Part shown: piece after piece, positions 23,376 through 35,224 of the stretch
Layout: each line of letters starts with the position of its first letter
Position numbering within the stretch: the stretch's first letter is position 1
Origin: Xanthoparmelia taractica
Lineage: Eukaryota; Ascomycota; Lecanoromycetes; Lecanorales; Parmeliaceae
NCBI GenBank assembly: GCA_033085395.1
Contig: JANQBS010000028.1
Location: 186,001-250,000 of the forward strand
DNA length: 64,000 bases
Direction of reading: 5' to 3'
The notes under the pieces: generated by a model
The model's input: the letters and a program-made list of their open reading frames with translations, nothing else
What the model was told of the DNA's origin: nothing
Databases searched by the model: none
Made by a program: the position numbers and the translations under genes

Positions 23376-24826
23376 TCATTCATCTGCTGTACTTTGCCGA
23401 TCCTCCAGAACCCGATCCTCCTGAGCACGGCTCTCGCGCCACTCCTTGAACTCTCTCTGCAACGCAAAAACCACTTCCACAGCAATCAACAAGATGATGA
23501 TCCATTCCAACCGCACACCATGAGCCTCGCTCAAATGCTGCCGCAGCACGCTCGCAATCTCCTGCGCATAGTCCATCTTCTCGTTCAAAGTTTTAATGCG
23601 GATGTTAGTATCTAGTGCCCGTCCGACCTGGTCGTAGTATCCTTCCAGCCCCAATTCGTGGCGGCTGTCCCAGAAGAGGTCCGGTAGGGAGTCCGTCAGT
23701 TCGGAGTAGAGATTTAGCTGAGCACGGATGCTGAGGAGCTGGCCTGTCTTTGTTGATATGAAGCGTCGGGTAAAAGGCATGCGGCCTCCGCGGGAGAGCT
23801 GAGAGGGAATGGTTCTGGTGGATTCTTGGTAATCTTCTAGAAGAGTCTCGAGTACGGCTAGCTTCGTTGAACGAGCTAAGCCAGATGAGAAGGCTATCTT
23901 TGTGAGCACCGTGTCAAGGTTTCGACTGTGGACCTGGAAACCGTCGGTATCTGCAGGCAGCGATTCTTCAGTCTCATTTTCTGCGGATTGTAGAGACTTT
24001 GGTTTGGTGCCCAGAATAATTCTATCGCCTTTGATACTGCTGTGTTCTCTCTTTGGGTCTTCAGAGTAGTCAAGATCCTCTTCCTCGGGCTGTTGAAGCG
24101 GGTATTTGGCAGCTGGCAGAAGCGTTTTCGCCACTAATGGCGTGAGTACACTCTCCGGTGTCGCCCATGCAACTACAGTGCCAGAGGGGAACACAAAAAC
24201 GTCCCCAACACTCGTCTCTTCTGGGTTGGAGGGATCGGCATGGACCGGCAGTGCTACGTGCACAACTTGCGGATATAGCTCGGTCTTATAGGGATCTAAG
24301 ATATTGCCCATACCCTGAAGTATGCGAGCTACTTCAGCGATGTTGTATTCTTCGGCAGCGCAGATTGCTGTCACGGTCTATGCATTATAGAATCTCAGTA
24401 TCATCCGGCGAAGGGTTCGGAGGAATGTCCAACCTTAGAAGTTGCCTGATGCGCAATGGCCGGCGTCTTCTTCAACCCTTTCCCATCTTTAGACCGCTGA
24501 GCCTCCACTGCGACTCGCCGCAAAGAGTTCGTTGCTGCCTGGGATCTTTTGGTCTTTCGCTTGTTGTTCCGAGGAGGTTCTTCAGTATTTGAAAGAGGTT
24601 TCTCCGGCTTCGCCTCTTGCTGTATGAAGTGTGGGGCGCTCGATGAGAAATAATCATTTCGCCCACTCCGCTTTTGCGAGCGCAGATCACCGGCGGAATG
24701 GAAGGAAGAGCTTGCTGGAGGGAGAGGAGGTCTATGGATGATTCTTAGAGAGCTGAATGGCCGGTACTGGTATGGAGTGAAGATGCGTGGAAACCGAAGG
24801 TACAGGCAGCTCATACTTGATGGCAT
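23376..24826 (-). CDS. MRX10: RMND1/Mrx10-type mitochondrial DUF155 protein
   Basis: Two exons, 24826-24434 and 24377-23376, across a 56-bp intron; about 464 residues, close to yeast Mrx10. Members are mitochondrial membrane proteins linked to mitochondrial gene expression. The N-terminus is rich in Arg, Ser and Pro without acidic residues, as expected of a mitochondrial targeting sequence. The splice joins ...ATSK to TVTAICAAEEYNI, the characteristic start of the DUF155 domain. Conserved-looking blocks include GDVFVFPSGTVVAW and FWDSRHELGLEGYYDQV. A single hydrophobic segment near the C-terminus (LEWIIILLIAVEVVFAL) is the expected membrane anchor. It shares a 236-bp promoter with VPS41. The symbol is by family resemblance. 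Confidence 0.85.
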
Positions 24827-25062
24827 GGTCCGCTTGTGAAAGCGTTACATTGACCAGCCATCGGGACATACATTGCCGGTCAGCAACATCCCCATCCCAT
24901 GGTGTCTTCGCATTGGCAGGCGAGAATGGAGTGTCTCATTACCTGAACAGCGAGCGCATGAGTCTAGAATGAGCCTAGCGGTTAGGGTTAGGGCTTACAT
25001 CTGGAAAGCTCTCCGCAACAAACCTCCGCTTCTTGTTTCGGGGGCGAGCGCATTCTTTACCC
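24827..25062. promoter_or_regulatory. Bidirectional promoter with TTAGGG dimer
   Basis: This 236-bp gap separates divergent MRX10-like and VPS41 genes. It contains a GGTTAGGGTTAGGG run at about 24980-24993, two units of the fungal telomere repeat. Telobox-like motifs act in some fungal promoters as sites for telomere-repeat-binding Myb factors; such a role here is inference. Confidence 0.5.
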
Positions 25063-28000
25063 ATGGCTTCGGAGGCCGGAGAGGCTGACCAGGATGAAGG
25101 CGTTGATGAAGAAGAGTCAACTGTCATCAGTAACGGCAAACCCGAGGGTGAGAATGAAGAAGAGGGGGAAGCTTCAGAGGACGAGGAGGACGAGGAACCG
25201 CGCTTGAAGTACGCATCTTTGACGAAACACCTCAAGCCAGTATACCGAAATGGCGATGCTACAAGTACATTCTTGGTTGCAGGCGACAAGATGGTGAGTC
25301 GGCTGTCTCAAATGCTTGAGCTCGAATGCAAGACTGACAGCGCACAAGATCATAGGCACACACAATGGGAACATAGTAAGCTTCAACTTGACTATAATTG
25401 TCAATGCATGCTGAATGGATTCAATAGCATGTTCTATCTGTGCCCTCTTTGAGGTCCATCCGGGTCTACCACGCCCACACAGCATCTGTCTCTGGTCTTT
25501 CCATCTCTCCGTTCCCTCCTCCATTGGCAGCTACCAAATTGGACGCCGTGAACAGAGTTGCTTCTGAGCATAGAGGGTCGCCTAGGCCTTCAATGCCCAA
25601 GAACAACAATTCTTCGCCATCTCCAAGAACTCCGCAGCAACAGCCTGTCCCGCTCACCCCTTCGAACATGATCTACATCGCGTCTTCTTCCATAGACGGA
25701 AATGTGTGTGTTGCATCGCTGACAGATGCCAAGGATGTTCAATTAAGGAACTTTGGACGCCCTGTACAGACGGTTTCTCTTTCTCCGGAGTACAGAGCTG
25801 ATCGGTCCTATCTATCTGGTGGCATGGCTGGCAATCTGGTGCTGACAGTGGGAGGACGGTCGGGGACAAGTTCTACGTCGACAACTACCGGAAGTGCTGC
25901 CGCCTCAGCTTCTGGATGGCTTGGTGCAATTGGCTTGGGAGGTAACACCGGAAGAGATCAGATCCTTCATTCTGGGGAGGGAGCTATAAGCACCATCAAA
26001 TGGTCGTTGTCTGGAAAGTACATCGTATGGGTCAACGAACAAGGTATCAAGATAATGCGCTCGAACTTGCAGCTTGAGACTGGAGAAAGTGAATTCGCGT
26101 GGAAAAGGATTAGCCATACTGACCATCCCAATCGCCCAGGCTGGGATGAGATGGCAGGTATTTGGAAAGCGCATGTCGAATGGATAGATGAAGCAGGCCT
26201 TGAATCTGACGACGGGTATTCCACCACTAATGGCTCCCTAGAGAAGCTTCGGGATCCGCCAGATCTTGAGCGTCTAAAGGCGCCCCAGAAAAGTCGACGC
26301 TCCGAGAAGTTAGTCGTAGGATGGTCTGGCACCATATGGATCATTAATGTTCACCCTGGGGGAGCCGGCGTTGGCAAAGAAATTGGTGAACGCAAGATAG
26401 GACGTGCAGAAGTTGTTACAATGTATGCGTTTGACCGGCTAAAAGCCTTCTAAAAATCCCCAGCTAACGTGTACTAGTTTACGAATCGACTGTATCATAT
26501 CTGGAATTTCGCTATATACCCCAAATTTACTTCTTGTACTTGCATACATCACTCCGGAGGAGGACGCTTCTTCCAACCCAGCAGACAAGAAACCGGGAAG
26601 GCACCGGCGCAAGAATGCGCTCCAACCGGAGATGAGGATCATCGATATCACCACAAAAGAGGAAGTCAGCGTGGCTGATACGCTCAATATGAGCCGTTTC
26701 GAAAGCCTATCAGCAACCGACTATCACTTGGGCGTCCTTCCCGCAATGCGCATTTCTAGCAAGGCCGCGACGCAAAAAGGTGCGTTCGAGGCCATCGGTG
26801 GCGGCATCGAAGCCATTGGAGGTGGTATCTGGGACGCTACAATGTATCCAGCTCGGCTTTTCAGTAGCTCCGTAAGCGTTCGCAGTGGGGGAAGCCCAGG
26901 GTCGAGCGTCAAGGCTGCTAGCGATGCAGATACCAAGGCCAGTCTTACTTCGGCCCAAGTAAGCGAGATACCCAACCCAGCTACTCTAGCACATGGGATG
27001 AAGATCTTCATACATAGTCCTTATGACTGTGTCCTTGCTACAAAGCCATCACTTTCTGACCATCTCTCGTGGCTGGAGGAGCACAGCATGTATGAAGAAG
27101 CATGGAATCTGCTGGAACGAAATCCAGAAGCCGTCAATAGCCAGTCTGACATAGCTTCAGACAGTGCTCCAAGCACACCAACCAAAACCCAAGGTAGCCT
27201 TATCGACTTCTTTGCAGATGACAGCTCCCAGAATACTGTCTCAGGCCAGCGAAATCCAAATTCGTTAGCCCAGAAGGAGAAGCGCCGAATTGGAGATAAA
27301 TGGGTACAGCAGCTCATATCGAAAGAAGAGTGGAGCAAAGCTGGACGCGTTTGTGGCCAAGTTCTGGACACCTCATCCAGCTGGGAGCATTGGGTATGGG
27401 TCTTCGCCCAAGCCAACAAGTACGAAGAAATCACTCCATTTATACCAACTTCACAACTTCGACCTCCGCTACCTTCTGTCGTCTATGAGCTCATGCTGGG
27501 CCACTACGTCCAAACGGACCGGCTACGCCTCCGAGAGCTTCTCGAAAGATGGCCTCCAGAGTTGTTCGATGCCGGCGTAGTTATCGAAGCCATCGAAAGC
27601 AAGCTCAAAGCCGGCGACGTCCGCGAAGACTCTACGGAAAACGGCGAAACGGGGCAAGACTGGCGAATTCTCATGGACAGTCTCGCGAAGCTCTACCTCG
27701 CCAACGGCCAACCCAGGAAAGCTCTATCCTGCTACATCCGCCTCAAAGACGCGGATGCAACCATGTCCCTTATCGCTGAATATCACCTAGTCTCGGCAGT
27801 CTCGGACGACATTCCGGGCTTCATCCTTCTCCGCGTCAGCAAAGCCCAACAGAAATCCGCCCCACTCTCCGAACTCTCCACCGCAACACTCGAACCTATC
27901 CGCCTCCTGGTTGCTGAAGCTCATCATGGCAACCTACAACCAGACATTGTCATCCAGCAACTCGGAAAACGCTTCGGCATGCCAAATCCCTACCTGTTCT

Positions 28001-29223
28001 TCTACTTCCGCGCTCTCTGGACCGGAGATACTGCGCAAGACACCAAAGAGACCGCCACGCCCAAAGCAGCAACAGAAGAGCGCCTTCTAGCCATTGAAGG
28101 CAAAGCCCTCGTCTCCGACCATGCCGACACCGCCGTCCATCTCTTCGCTGAGTACGATCGATCCCTCTTAATGGAGTTCCTCAAATCTTCACAATCATAC
28201 GACTTGGCTCTTGCCTCCAAAATCTGTGAAGAACGCAACTTCATACCCGAGCTTGTCTACCTCTTATCCAAAGAAGGGCGTCCCGCCAAGGCTTTACGCT
28301 TAATCATTAATTCCTTGAACGATGTATCCCAAGCCATCTCCTTCGCCAAAGAACAGAACGACGCCAGCCTCTGGGACGACCTCCTCGACTACAGCATGAA
28401 CAAACCACGCTTCATCCGTGGCCTACTCGAAGAAGTCGGCACCAGCATTGATCCACTCAAGCTCGTCAAGCGCATACCTCTAGGCTTGGAGATTGAAGGT
28501 CTCAGAGAAGGCTTAGGTAGAATGCTGAGGGAGTACGAGGTCCATGAAAGTATCAGCGAAGGTGTAGCCAGAGTTTTACGCGGAGAAGTCAACGCCGCTA
28601 TGCAGCAGCGAGGGAGAGGCCAGCGAATGGGCGTACGCTTCGACGTTGCTACACACCATCACGAAAAGTCCTCGAATCACCACGATGGCCACAAATCAAA
28701 GCATCCTCCTAATAAAATCCGGCCCGGCTATTGTGTAGGGTGTGGGGAGATGTTCACCGAACACGGTAAGCCACCCCTCCCTCCTTCATCCTCAAACCCC
28801 ATAACCCCACCTTAACTCCTACCCCAACACTCACCCCTCACCCCTTGCCCTTACCCTTTACCACCCTTCACCAACCACCCACCATACCACCTCCCACAAG
28901 AAACCCCCACTAACGTTTTCCTCCCATCCAACCCCACAGAAAAAACAACCCTCCTAGCCTACCCCTGCACCCACACCTTCCACCTCCCCTGCCTGCTCAA
29001 AAACCAGAACTCCAACTCCAACCCCACCTCAAACCCCGACCCCGACCTCCCAGCCATCCTATCCACTTTCAACGCCCCCACCCACGAAGAAGAAGGAGAA
29101 GAAGAAAGCGGCAACTATGACAGGAGTATAGGGCCGAAAATAGATCACGCGGCCTTGCTGCGGACGGTGGTGGGCGAGGGTTGTCCGGTGGCGGAACATC
29201 ATATGGACGATGGGGTGGGCTGA
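25063..29223 (+). CDS. VPS41: VPS41, HOPS tethering complex subunit
   Basis: Five exons: 25063-25293, 25349-25375 (27-nt microexon), 25428-26422, 26478-28765 and 28940-29223; about 1274 residues. VPS41 binds Rab7/Ypt7 and tethers late endosomes and Golgi-derived vesicles to the vacuole. An acidic N-terminus precedes PRLKYASL; the microexon supplies IIGTHNGNI of the beta-propeller. The propeller continues through SSIDGNVCVASL and YLSGGMAGNLVLTVGG. The second half has clathrin-heavy-chain-type helical repeats (LANGQPRKALSCYI). A RING-H2-like end is assembled across the last intron: CVGC, then CTHTFHLPC, then CPV; the last zinc ligand is not obvious. Intron 1 uses an AAG acceptor. The last intron (174 bp) is very C-rich. 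The start is the first ATG in frame, close to the divergent gene. Confidence 0.92.
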
Positions 29224-29917
29224 GAGGGTGTGTTTTGTTTGTGTTTTGTTTGTGGTTGCCAGTGATGCGATGTGATGTGATGTGATGTGATGCATAGCCG
29301 GGGGGTTGTTTATGGAGCATAAGACGGCGTAAAAAGGGAGAGAGAGCATTGGGTTTGATGCATAGTAGAGCAGAGAGCAAAGTCGAGCAAGTATGAGTGT
29401 CTTTCTTCATACATCGGCAGAATGCATCGATCTTACGCACTGAGTTATCCTCTCTGTGTGCACGGATCTGGATGTGAGCGCAATGACTTTGGCTCCTACT
29501 TGGGTTTGGGGATTTTGGCGGAGCATTCGAACGGTTAGAGGGCTTGACTTGTCTTCTACGTTCTAACAATTCCCTCTGAGGGGACCTTACCATGATAAGT
29601 GGCATTTCAACCAGCAATCATTCCTAGTAGGGGCCACCGCATGCTTGGGACAGGTGATGAGCATCTACGATTTGATTCATTGAATCGTGACTAAGTTGCG
29701 TTGCAGGTGGGAGACCCACGAGAGGCTTCCATTGTGGACGACCACAAAGCTTGAGTGAAAGAATAAAGAAGGGCAACGATCAATAAGAATAGGGGCCCTG
29801 CCACGATAATACCCACCAGCATTACCATCTGTGCAAGCCTTAAGATAACATCACCTTGCATCACAGACAAGAGAAACCTATCACTGTATCCACGACCTCA
29901 ACCTCACCCCTGCCACC
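29224..29917. other. Intergenic, no gene seen
   Basis: Lies between the 3' ends of VPS41 and a GPI-protein gene. A (GATGT)n run is near 29265-29292. Nothing else recognisable. Confidence 0.4.
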
Positions 29918-31476
29918 CTAGATCAAGAAGACAACTTTGGCAGCCAAGCCGACCAAGAGACATAGTACAAGCCCGGTGGAAACGGTGTGCTCGGATGCAG
30001 CACCCGTGGTAGGAAACGATGAGCTAATCGTTGTCGCGGCCTCTGACACAACTAGGGATCCGGTCGTGGTGGTTGACTCGGTGATTGTCTCCGACGAAGT
30101 GGTTGAAGCGGTACTTGTCTTTGATGAAGTGACCGACGCAGTAGTTGTCTTGGAGGCAGTAGCGGACGCTGTAGTTGTCTTCGAGGCAGTGGCGGATGCG
30201 GTAGTCGTCTCTGATGCAGTGGATGTCGCCGTCGTAGTGACCGAAACCTTGGGTGCAGAGCTGGTGGTTACTGGAGCTGCACTCGTAGCGGTGGACGAGG
30301 TAAACGCAGGAGCCAACATTGATGACAATAAAGACTCCACTTTAGACGCAGCTGAAGCTTCTGATGCGAATGTCGGCAACACTTGCTGGACTGCCGACAT
30401 AGCAGCCGATGCTTGAGACAAAATGGCGGACTCAACGGAAGCTCCAGCGGGCTGAGGTACTTGCATTGGCAAGATTGTCGGGATCCCAGCAATGGTAGTC
30501 GAGATGGACGATTCCGGTCCAGCAGTGCAATTCTCAGGGATTGAAGTGACAGTGACAGTCATGCTATCTATCCAGCAAGTCAGCTCAGATTCAAGCTGGA
30601 CCCATGAAAAGCTCCATGAGGATAGGATGGCTTACCATCACGGGCACCAAGGCCACCGAACTTGCGAGCGAGACGTGCCTCGTGCACCTGATAGGCTAGT
30701 CTATATGTCAATAGAGACTGGCAACTGGTGGGGTTAATTGGCATACCTTGAACGTTCTGGCGAGCCTCAAGGTTGGCAATACGAGCGGCTCTGCTGGGTG
30801 CTGTGAAGACTGTTAGCAAATGATATAGAAAGCGATGGAGAAGGATGCGGTCGAGAAAGATTGGTGCTTGGAAGATCAATGCAAGATGATGTGAACTGTT
30901 AGCACCGCTGGGGTGGACGATATTACCAGGCATTTCGGTCTTCGAATCCGATGAGCATTGGACATCACACTCAGTACCTGGCATCAGATCCCAGCAGATG
31001 GCAGTGCAGTCACCGTCCACGGCAGAGATCACCGTTCGCTGGTGCAAAGGAGCTTTCGTTGTAGACGTGGCAGGCATCAGTGTGGAGAAATCTGCATCGC
31101 ACGACCAACCACAATCAAAATCGCCCTCGGCCTCATCGATGGAGCAAGTCTCATGGCAGGCACCGTTGGAGGCAGATACCACGGTTCGCCGGTTCAGGGC
31201 AGCTCTGGCTTTTGATGTCACTGTCGATATGACGGTGGATGTGGTGGTAGACGTGGATGTGGACGTGGCCGTCGAGGAGATTCCAGTGCAGTAGACCTCA
31301 CAATCTACCCCCTTATTATTGCTGAGAGAGCCCTCACAGACAGCAACGCAGCCGTTACTGGTGACAGTGGCCACTGCTTGCCTTTTGGCATGGACAGGCT
31401 TACCGATTGCTTTGGTGGCGTTGACGGTGCAGACCAAGCTCACGAGGCCGAAGATGGCAGAGTCGGTGAGACGCAT
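29918..31476 (-). CDS. Secreted, GPI-anchored protein with three CX3C-Xn-CX3C modules
   Basis: Four exons: 31476-30927, 30800-30754, 30687-30636 and 30567-29918; about 432 residues. The end of exon 2 is the least certain (GTTCAA used as donor to keep frame). Residues 1-20 are a signal peptide. Three cysteine modules follow: C43-C63, C107-C126 and C157-C174, spaced CX3C-X11/10/8-CX3C, the spacing of alpha-hairpinin peptides. Each is preceded by a basic site plus a conserved leader: KRQAVATVTSNG, RRTVVSASNG, QRTVISAVDG. Thr/Ser-rich linkers separate them. The C-terminal half is Ser/Thr/Ala-rich with (K/E)TTTASAT repeats and ends in a hydrophobic tail (LVLCLLVGLAAKVVFLI), a likely GPI signal. 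Surface location is well supported. Kex2-type release of modules is only inference. Family unknown. Confidence 0.7.
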
Positions 31477-31874
31477 CTTGCTGATGGAGATGAAGTCGAT
31501 GGAGGTTATAAAGAATGTTCAAGTAGTGTATTGGAGCTTGAGCAATGGTAATGGATGCAGTGGTGAATGACGAGGAATGCTGTGAGTGAGCAAGATATGC
31601 GATGTTGAAGAGAGAAAAGATTGTTGAGGGTGCTGAGAAAATATAAACAACCCAACCGCGCTAAAGGCAACGCAGTTTCCCAATCACCAGTAAGTAATGC
31701 GGCAAGCAGGTACGTGCGCCCTTTCGACTTTGCTCCTTGGATGGTAATCTGCTACGGGCGTACAAATTTTACTTATACGTATCTATGGCTATGGCTCACA
31801 AGGTGCACCATGTACATATAGAAAGGGCATGTTCCAGTATTCTTTCGATTCTTTTCACCTCTGATACGATGAGT

Positions 31875-32040
31875 TGGCGTGGTGAACTGTAGTCAGCACA
31901 ACTCAGGGTGGTATAACAGAAGGCATGCTAATCTATGATGGTACCAGTGAGATACAAGACCTCATAAGTATTACAGGACTAGGCTACACAGCCATATGCA
32001 TGTCAAGATCAAACGATATGCATAAAGGGACGGATGTATG
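31875..32040. repeat. Diverged dispersed repeat, matches 46505-46640
   Basis: The two stretches share ordered blocks: GTGGTGAA, GATGGT.CCA, GA.ATA.AAGACCTCA, AGGACT and GCCATATGC, with many substitutions and small gaps. Old repeat; ends not defined; alignment by eye. Confidence 0.45.
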
Positions 32041-32051
32041 CATAGAAGGGT

Positions 32052-32062
32052 GTATAAAAGGC
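32052..32062 (+). promoter_or_regulatory. TATA box of surface-protein gene
   Basis: A GTATAAAAGGC sequence about 345 bp upstream of the ATG at 32407, followed by a CT-rich tract, is a good TATA-box match just beyond the dispersed repeat. Confidence 0.45.
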
Positions 32063-32406
32063 GTCAGACACGTCCAATGGGTAGCAGCTGAAATGAAGCC
32101 TGGGCTTGCAGGAAGGAGCTGCTGCCAAGTTCATGCTTTGTTTTCCGGGAGTCGCTGCTGTATTGTTGACGGCTACCCAGCTTGCCAAGGCTTGTTTCGT
32201 TAAAGTCCCTTCTTCCTGCCAAACCGTTCTTCTTCTTCTTCTTTCTCTTCTCTACATCTTCTCCATTCCATCTCTCTCGTTCCCATCTTTCCCATCTTTC
32301 ACAGTCACTCGTTTACAGCTACTCCTTTGGTGCTTTGCAGTCAATTGATTGCCTTCTCAACGATCCTTAATTACCCATCAGCTGCTGTGTGTCAGTTACA
32401 GCCATC

Positions 32407-35224
32407 ATGCATCTCGTCAAGTCTCTGCTGGTCCTGGCATCGGCCACTCCATTGGTGATAGCTGGTCCAAGAGGTGAGCTATCTCCAAATGCCATTGACA
32501 GCGACCATTTTGCTAACACTCTACATAGGTAACCCTCTTCGCCGACGTGCCGGAGATGGTGAGCTTCCATAGATCTCAACGCTTCCCGCCTCTGCACTCT
32601 CCTCACCAACTGCAGGCGAAGCAGTCCTTTGCAGGGTTGCCAAAGGCAGTGTTATGCTCAGAGGCTGCTTCGCCTCACCCCACAACAATGCTCCCTAACT
32701 ATTTGCGCTCTTTCCAAACTTCATCTCCACCCTTTGCTGACCAGCATGTGCGAATCAGGTCCTAAAGATTCGAGCTCTTCGTCTCTGCCAACCACAGACT
32801 TGACAGCCAGTTCATCGACATCTATAAAAGACCAGCCACCATTGACCTTAGCCGGGACAGCGCCACTTGGGACTGGTATTTCTCCAGCACCAGGAACTAC
32901 CCAAGCAGTTGTGATCACCGATGTGTAGGTTCAAAATCCTCTCACTCCATCTCTATGGTCCAGCTGACTTCAAGAGCAGTGTCTACACTACCTTGACAAC
33001 TTGCCCCGTCACAACTCTTGTCACTTCGGGGAGCACGTCGTTCGAGGAGATCACGACTACCATCTCGACCGTCACTCGTACTACAACATCCACGCTCTGC
33101 ACCAAATGTGTTGCGCCTCCAAGCAAGCCAGCAGTGTCGTCAAGCTCGCCTGGTGAATCCGCCGTCTCTTCTTTGCCGTCCCTTATCATCTTTTCCTTAT
33201 CACAGCCATCGATCTCGATATCCTCAGCAGCCCTCTCCAGCAGGCCAGAAGTGCCCGGCACTGCAGCTTCTCCAAGTAGGAGTCTCTTCTTCCCCAGCTT
33301 TGTCTCTTTGACGGTCTCGGCAACCTCAGGCGCCTCGAGCACTCTTGAATTTCCAGGATACGGCATTGTACCATCTCCAACCAGTACTCCCGGCTCACCC
33401 AGGGGAAGAATATTTTCCAACGCTACATCTTCAATTATCCCTGTCTACACTGCAGAGTTACTTGGCAATGCATATGGGGGCGGATTTGTCGGTACTCCGT
33501 CCGTCTATGTGACTAAACTGCCATACCCCAACGGCCCCTCCTCTGGCGTTCCTCCTGGCTATGGATCAGAGTCGTCCATTACCATCGTCGGAAACAATGT
33601 CACGGCAGTGTCCACCGGCTTGGAAGCCTCTTCAACCTCGGCAACCGGCCTACAGAGCGCGACCGCGATTGGAGTTCCAGCCTTTACTGCCACCATTGCC
33701 TCTAATGTTAGCATCTTCTTCGGCAGCCCCGGCGCCTCGTTGAACTCTGCTACGTCTTCCGGAAACCAAAGCTCCACTCCAACATTCATTTCGCTATCGC
33801 CTTTCGGTGGAAGAGTAGGCCAGGAGTCTGGTTCCACTATTATTCCCAGTGTGGTATCCACTGAAGTACAGAGCAATCTCGGCTCTGCTATCATCGGCAT
33901 TGAAGCTAGTGTAGTCTCGTCAGCTACAGCCTCCGTCCAGACTGGCAAGTCCGAATCGAGTGGTGTCAACGCCATTACTGCTCTTATTGCAGCCACGTCA
34001 GCGACTGGTGCGTTGAGTGCTGAGGTCAGCCAAGTTACCAATGCAGTGCTGTCCTCATTGGCCGCCGCTGGACTTCCGACTTCATCACTCAATATTCAAG
34101 TAGCTGTCGTCGGCTCTTCTACCACATCGGTCATCGGCTTTTCCGGGGAGACAGCAGAGTCCAGCTTCCCTACCTCAACGCTTAAAGGAGGTGCTGTCAT
34201 TCTACCTACCACGGCCACCATATCTCCAGTCAACGCAGGAGCTTCTGGCCTTCAAACCATCACCGCAGCAGGGAATGCTGCCAGCTTGACCACCTCAGCA
34301 ACTGGACTTGTGGGCATGATAGAAGCTTCCATCATCCCAGCAACCACAGTCGCTGGCATTGTCCTTAGTCCAACCTTTTCCAGCAGCGGTGTCAACATTG
34401 AGGCAATACTTACTGGCACCCCAACTTCAAGCGAAGTTGGTGCCTCTATTATTCCATCTCTGCCGGCCGAGCAAAGCGCTGGACCATTGGTCACTTTGGC
34501 TGTTGGATCATCGCCAGAACAAACAGCAGCTGTTGGCCAGCCCGCCACTTCACCGCATACATTTTCTAGCGGTATTACAGCTCCCACTGTTATTCCGTCG
34601 TCTGTCGTGGGTACCAATGGGGAAAGCGTAGCTGCTGGTCAATCCACCGCTTCAATTTCAACACCAATCATCGTCGCCAACGGTAGCACAGCCATCGCTG
34701 TCGTTCCATCGCCTGTCGTCGGTGCTAACGGTCTGACATCACTCGCTGTCTTCTCGACACCCATAGCTCCTGCTGCTGGTCTAACTACACCTGCTGTCCT
34801 CTTGACGCCTATCGTAGGTGCCAACGGTCTCACATCGCTTGCTGTCGTTGCAACACCGGTCATTGGCGCCAATGGTCTGACCTCCCTAGCTGTTGGGTTC
34901 GAGACTGAGACTAGCCCAGCAGCTGGTCAATCCAACAGTGCCCATACTCCAATCGAGGGGTTTGTCCTCGTCCAATCACCAGCCTTTATACCACAAGCCT
35001 CTGGGAGTATTCCTGCCAAAGCCACCATCGCTGCCTCTGGTGTCATCAACGTTGGTGTACCCTCTGGATCCGCTGAGTCTCCAGCATCTGGAGGCGGCAA
35101 CTACAGCATCCATGTCTTGCTTAACCCTACCGCTGCCACCCATTTCCAAGGCTCCGCTATCAGACCTTCATTGGGGATTGGTGTTGGGTTATTCGCATCG
35201 ATGGTATTCCTTGCTCTTTTGTGA
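32407..35224 (+). CDS. Ser/Thr-rich GPI-anchored surface protein, 5' splicing unresolved
   Basis: The start ATG opens a signal peptide (MHLVKSLLVLASATPLVIAG). An intron at about 32473-32528 (GTGAGC donor, GCTAAC branch, ATAG acceptor) leads to NPLRRRAGD, a possible Kex2-type site. A second intron begins at 32560. The next open frame has five cysteines (GCQRQCYAQ, QQCSLTIC, MCESG) and runs to about 32925, where a ~52-bp intron joins it to the 767-codon open frame ending at TGA 35224. The long part has YTTLTTCPVTT, typical of fungal wall proteins, then Ser/Thr/Ala/Val-rich sequence, four ~17-residue repeats around GANGLTSLAV near 34700-34890, and a hydrophobic tail (GLFASMVFLALL) suiting a GPI anchor. 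No simple splice puts exon 2 and the cysteine frame in phase, so either a splice site is missed or there is a 1-nt lesion near 32560-32640. Confidence 0.65.

Larger units (their letters stand above)
31477..32406. other. Divergent promoter region of two surface-protein genes
   Basis: No gene supported. The interval separates two divergent GPI-type genes. It contains a diverged dispersed repeat at about 31875-32040, an A/T-rich TATA-like run near 31639-31650 usable by the minus-strand gene, a TATA box near 32052-32062 for the plus-strand gene, and a long CT-rich tract at 32220-32300. Confidence 0.5.

Noticed and set aside
29937..30416. A plus-strand open frame rich in Val/Asp opposite the GPI-type gene.
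   Set aside because: It is the antisense of Ser/Thr/Ala-rich repeats; the minus-strand gene has signal peptide, introns and GPI tail.
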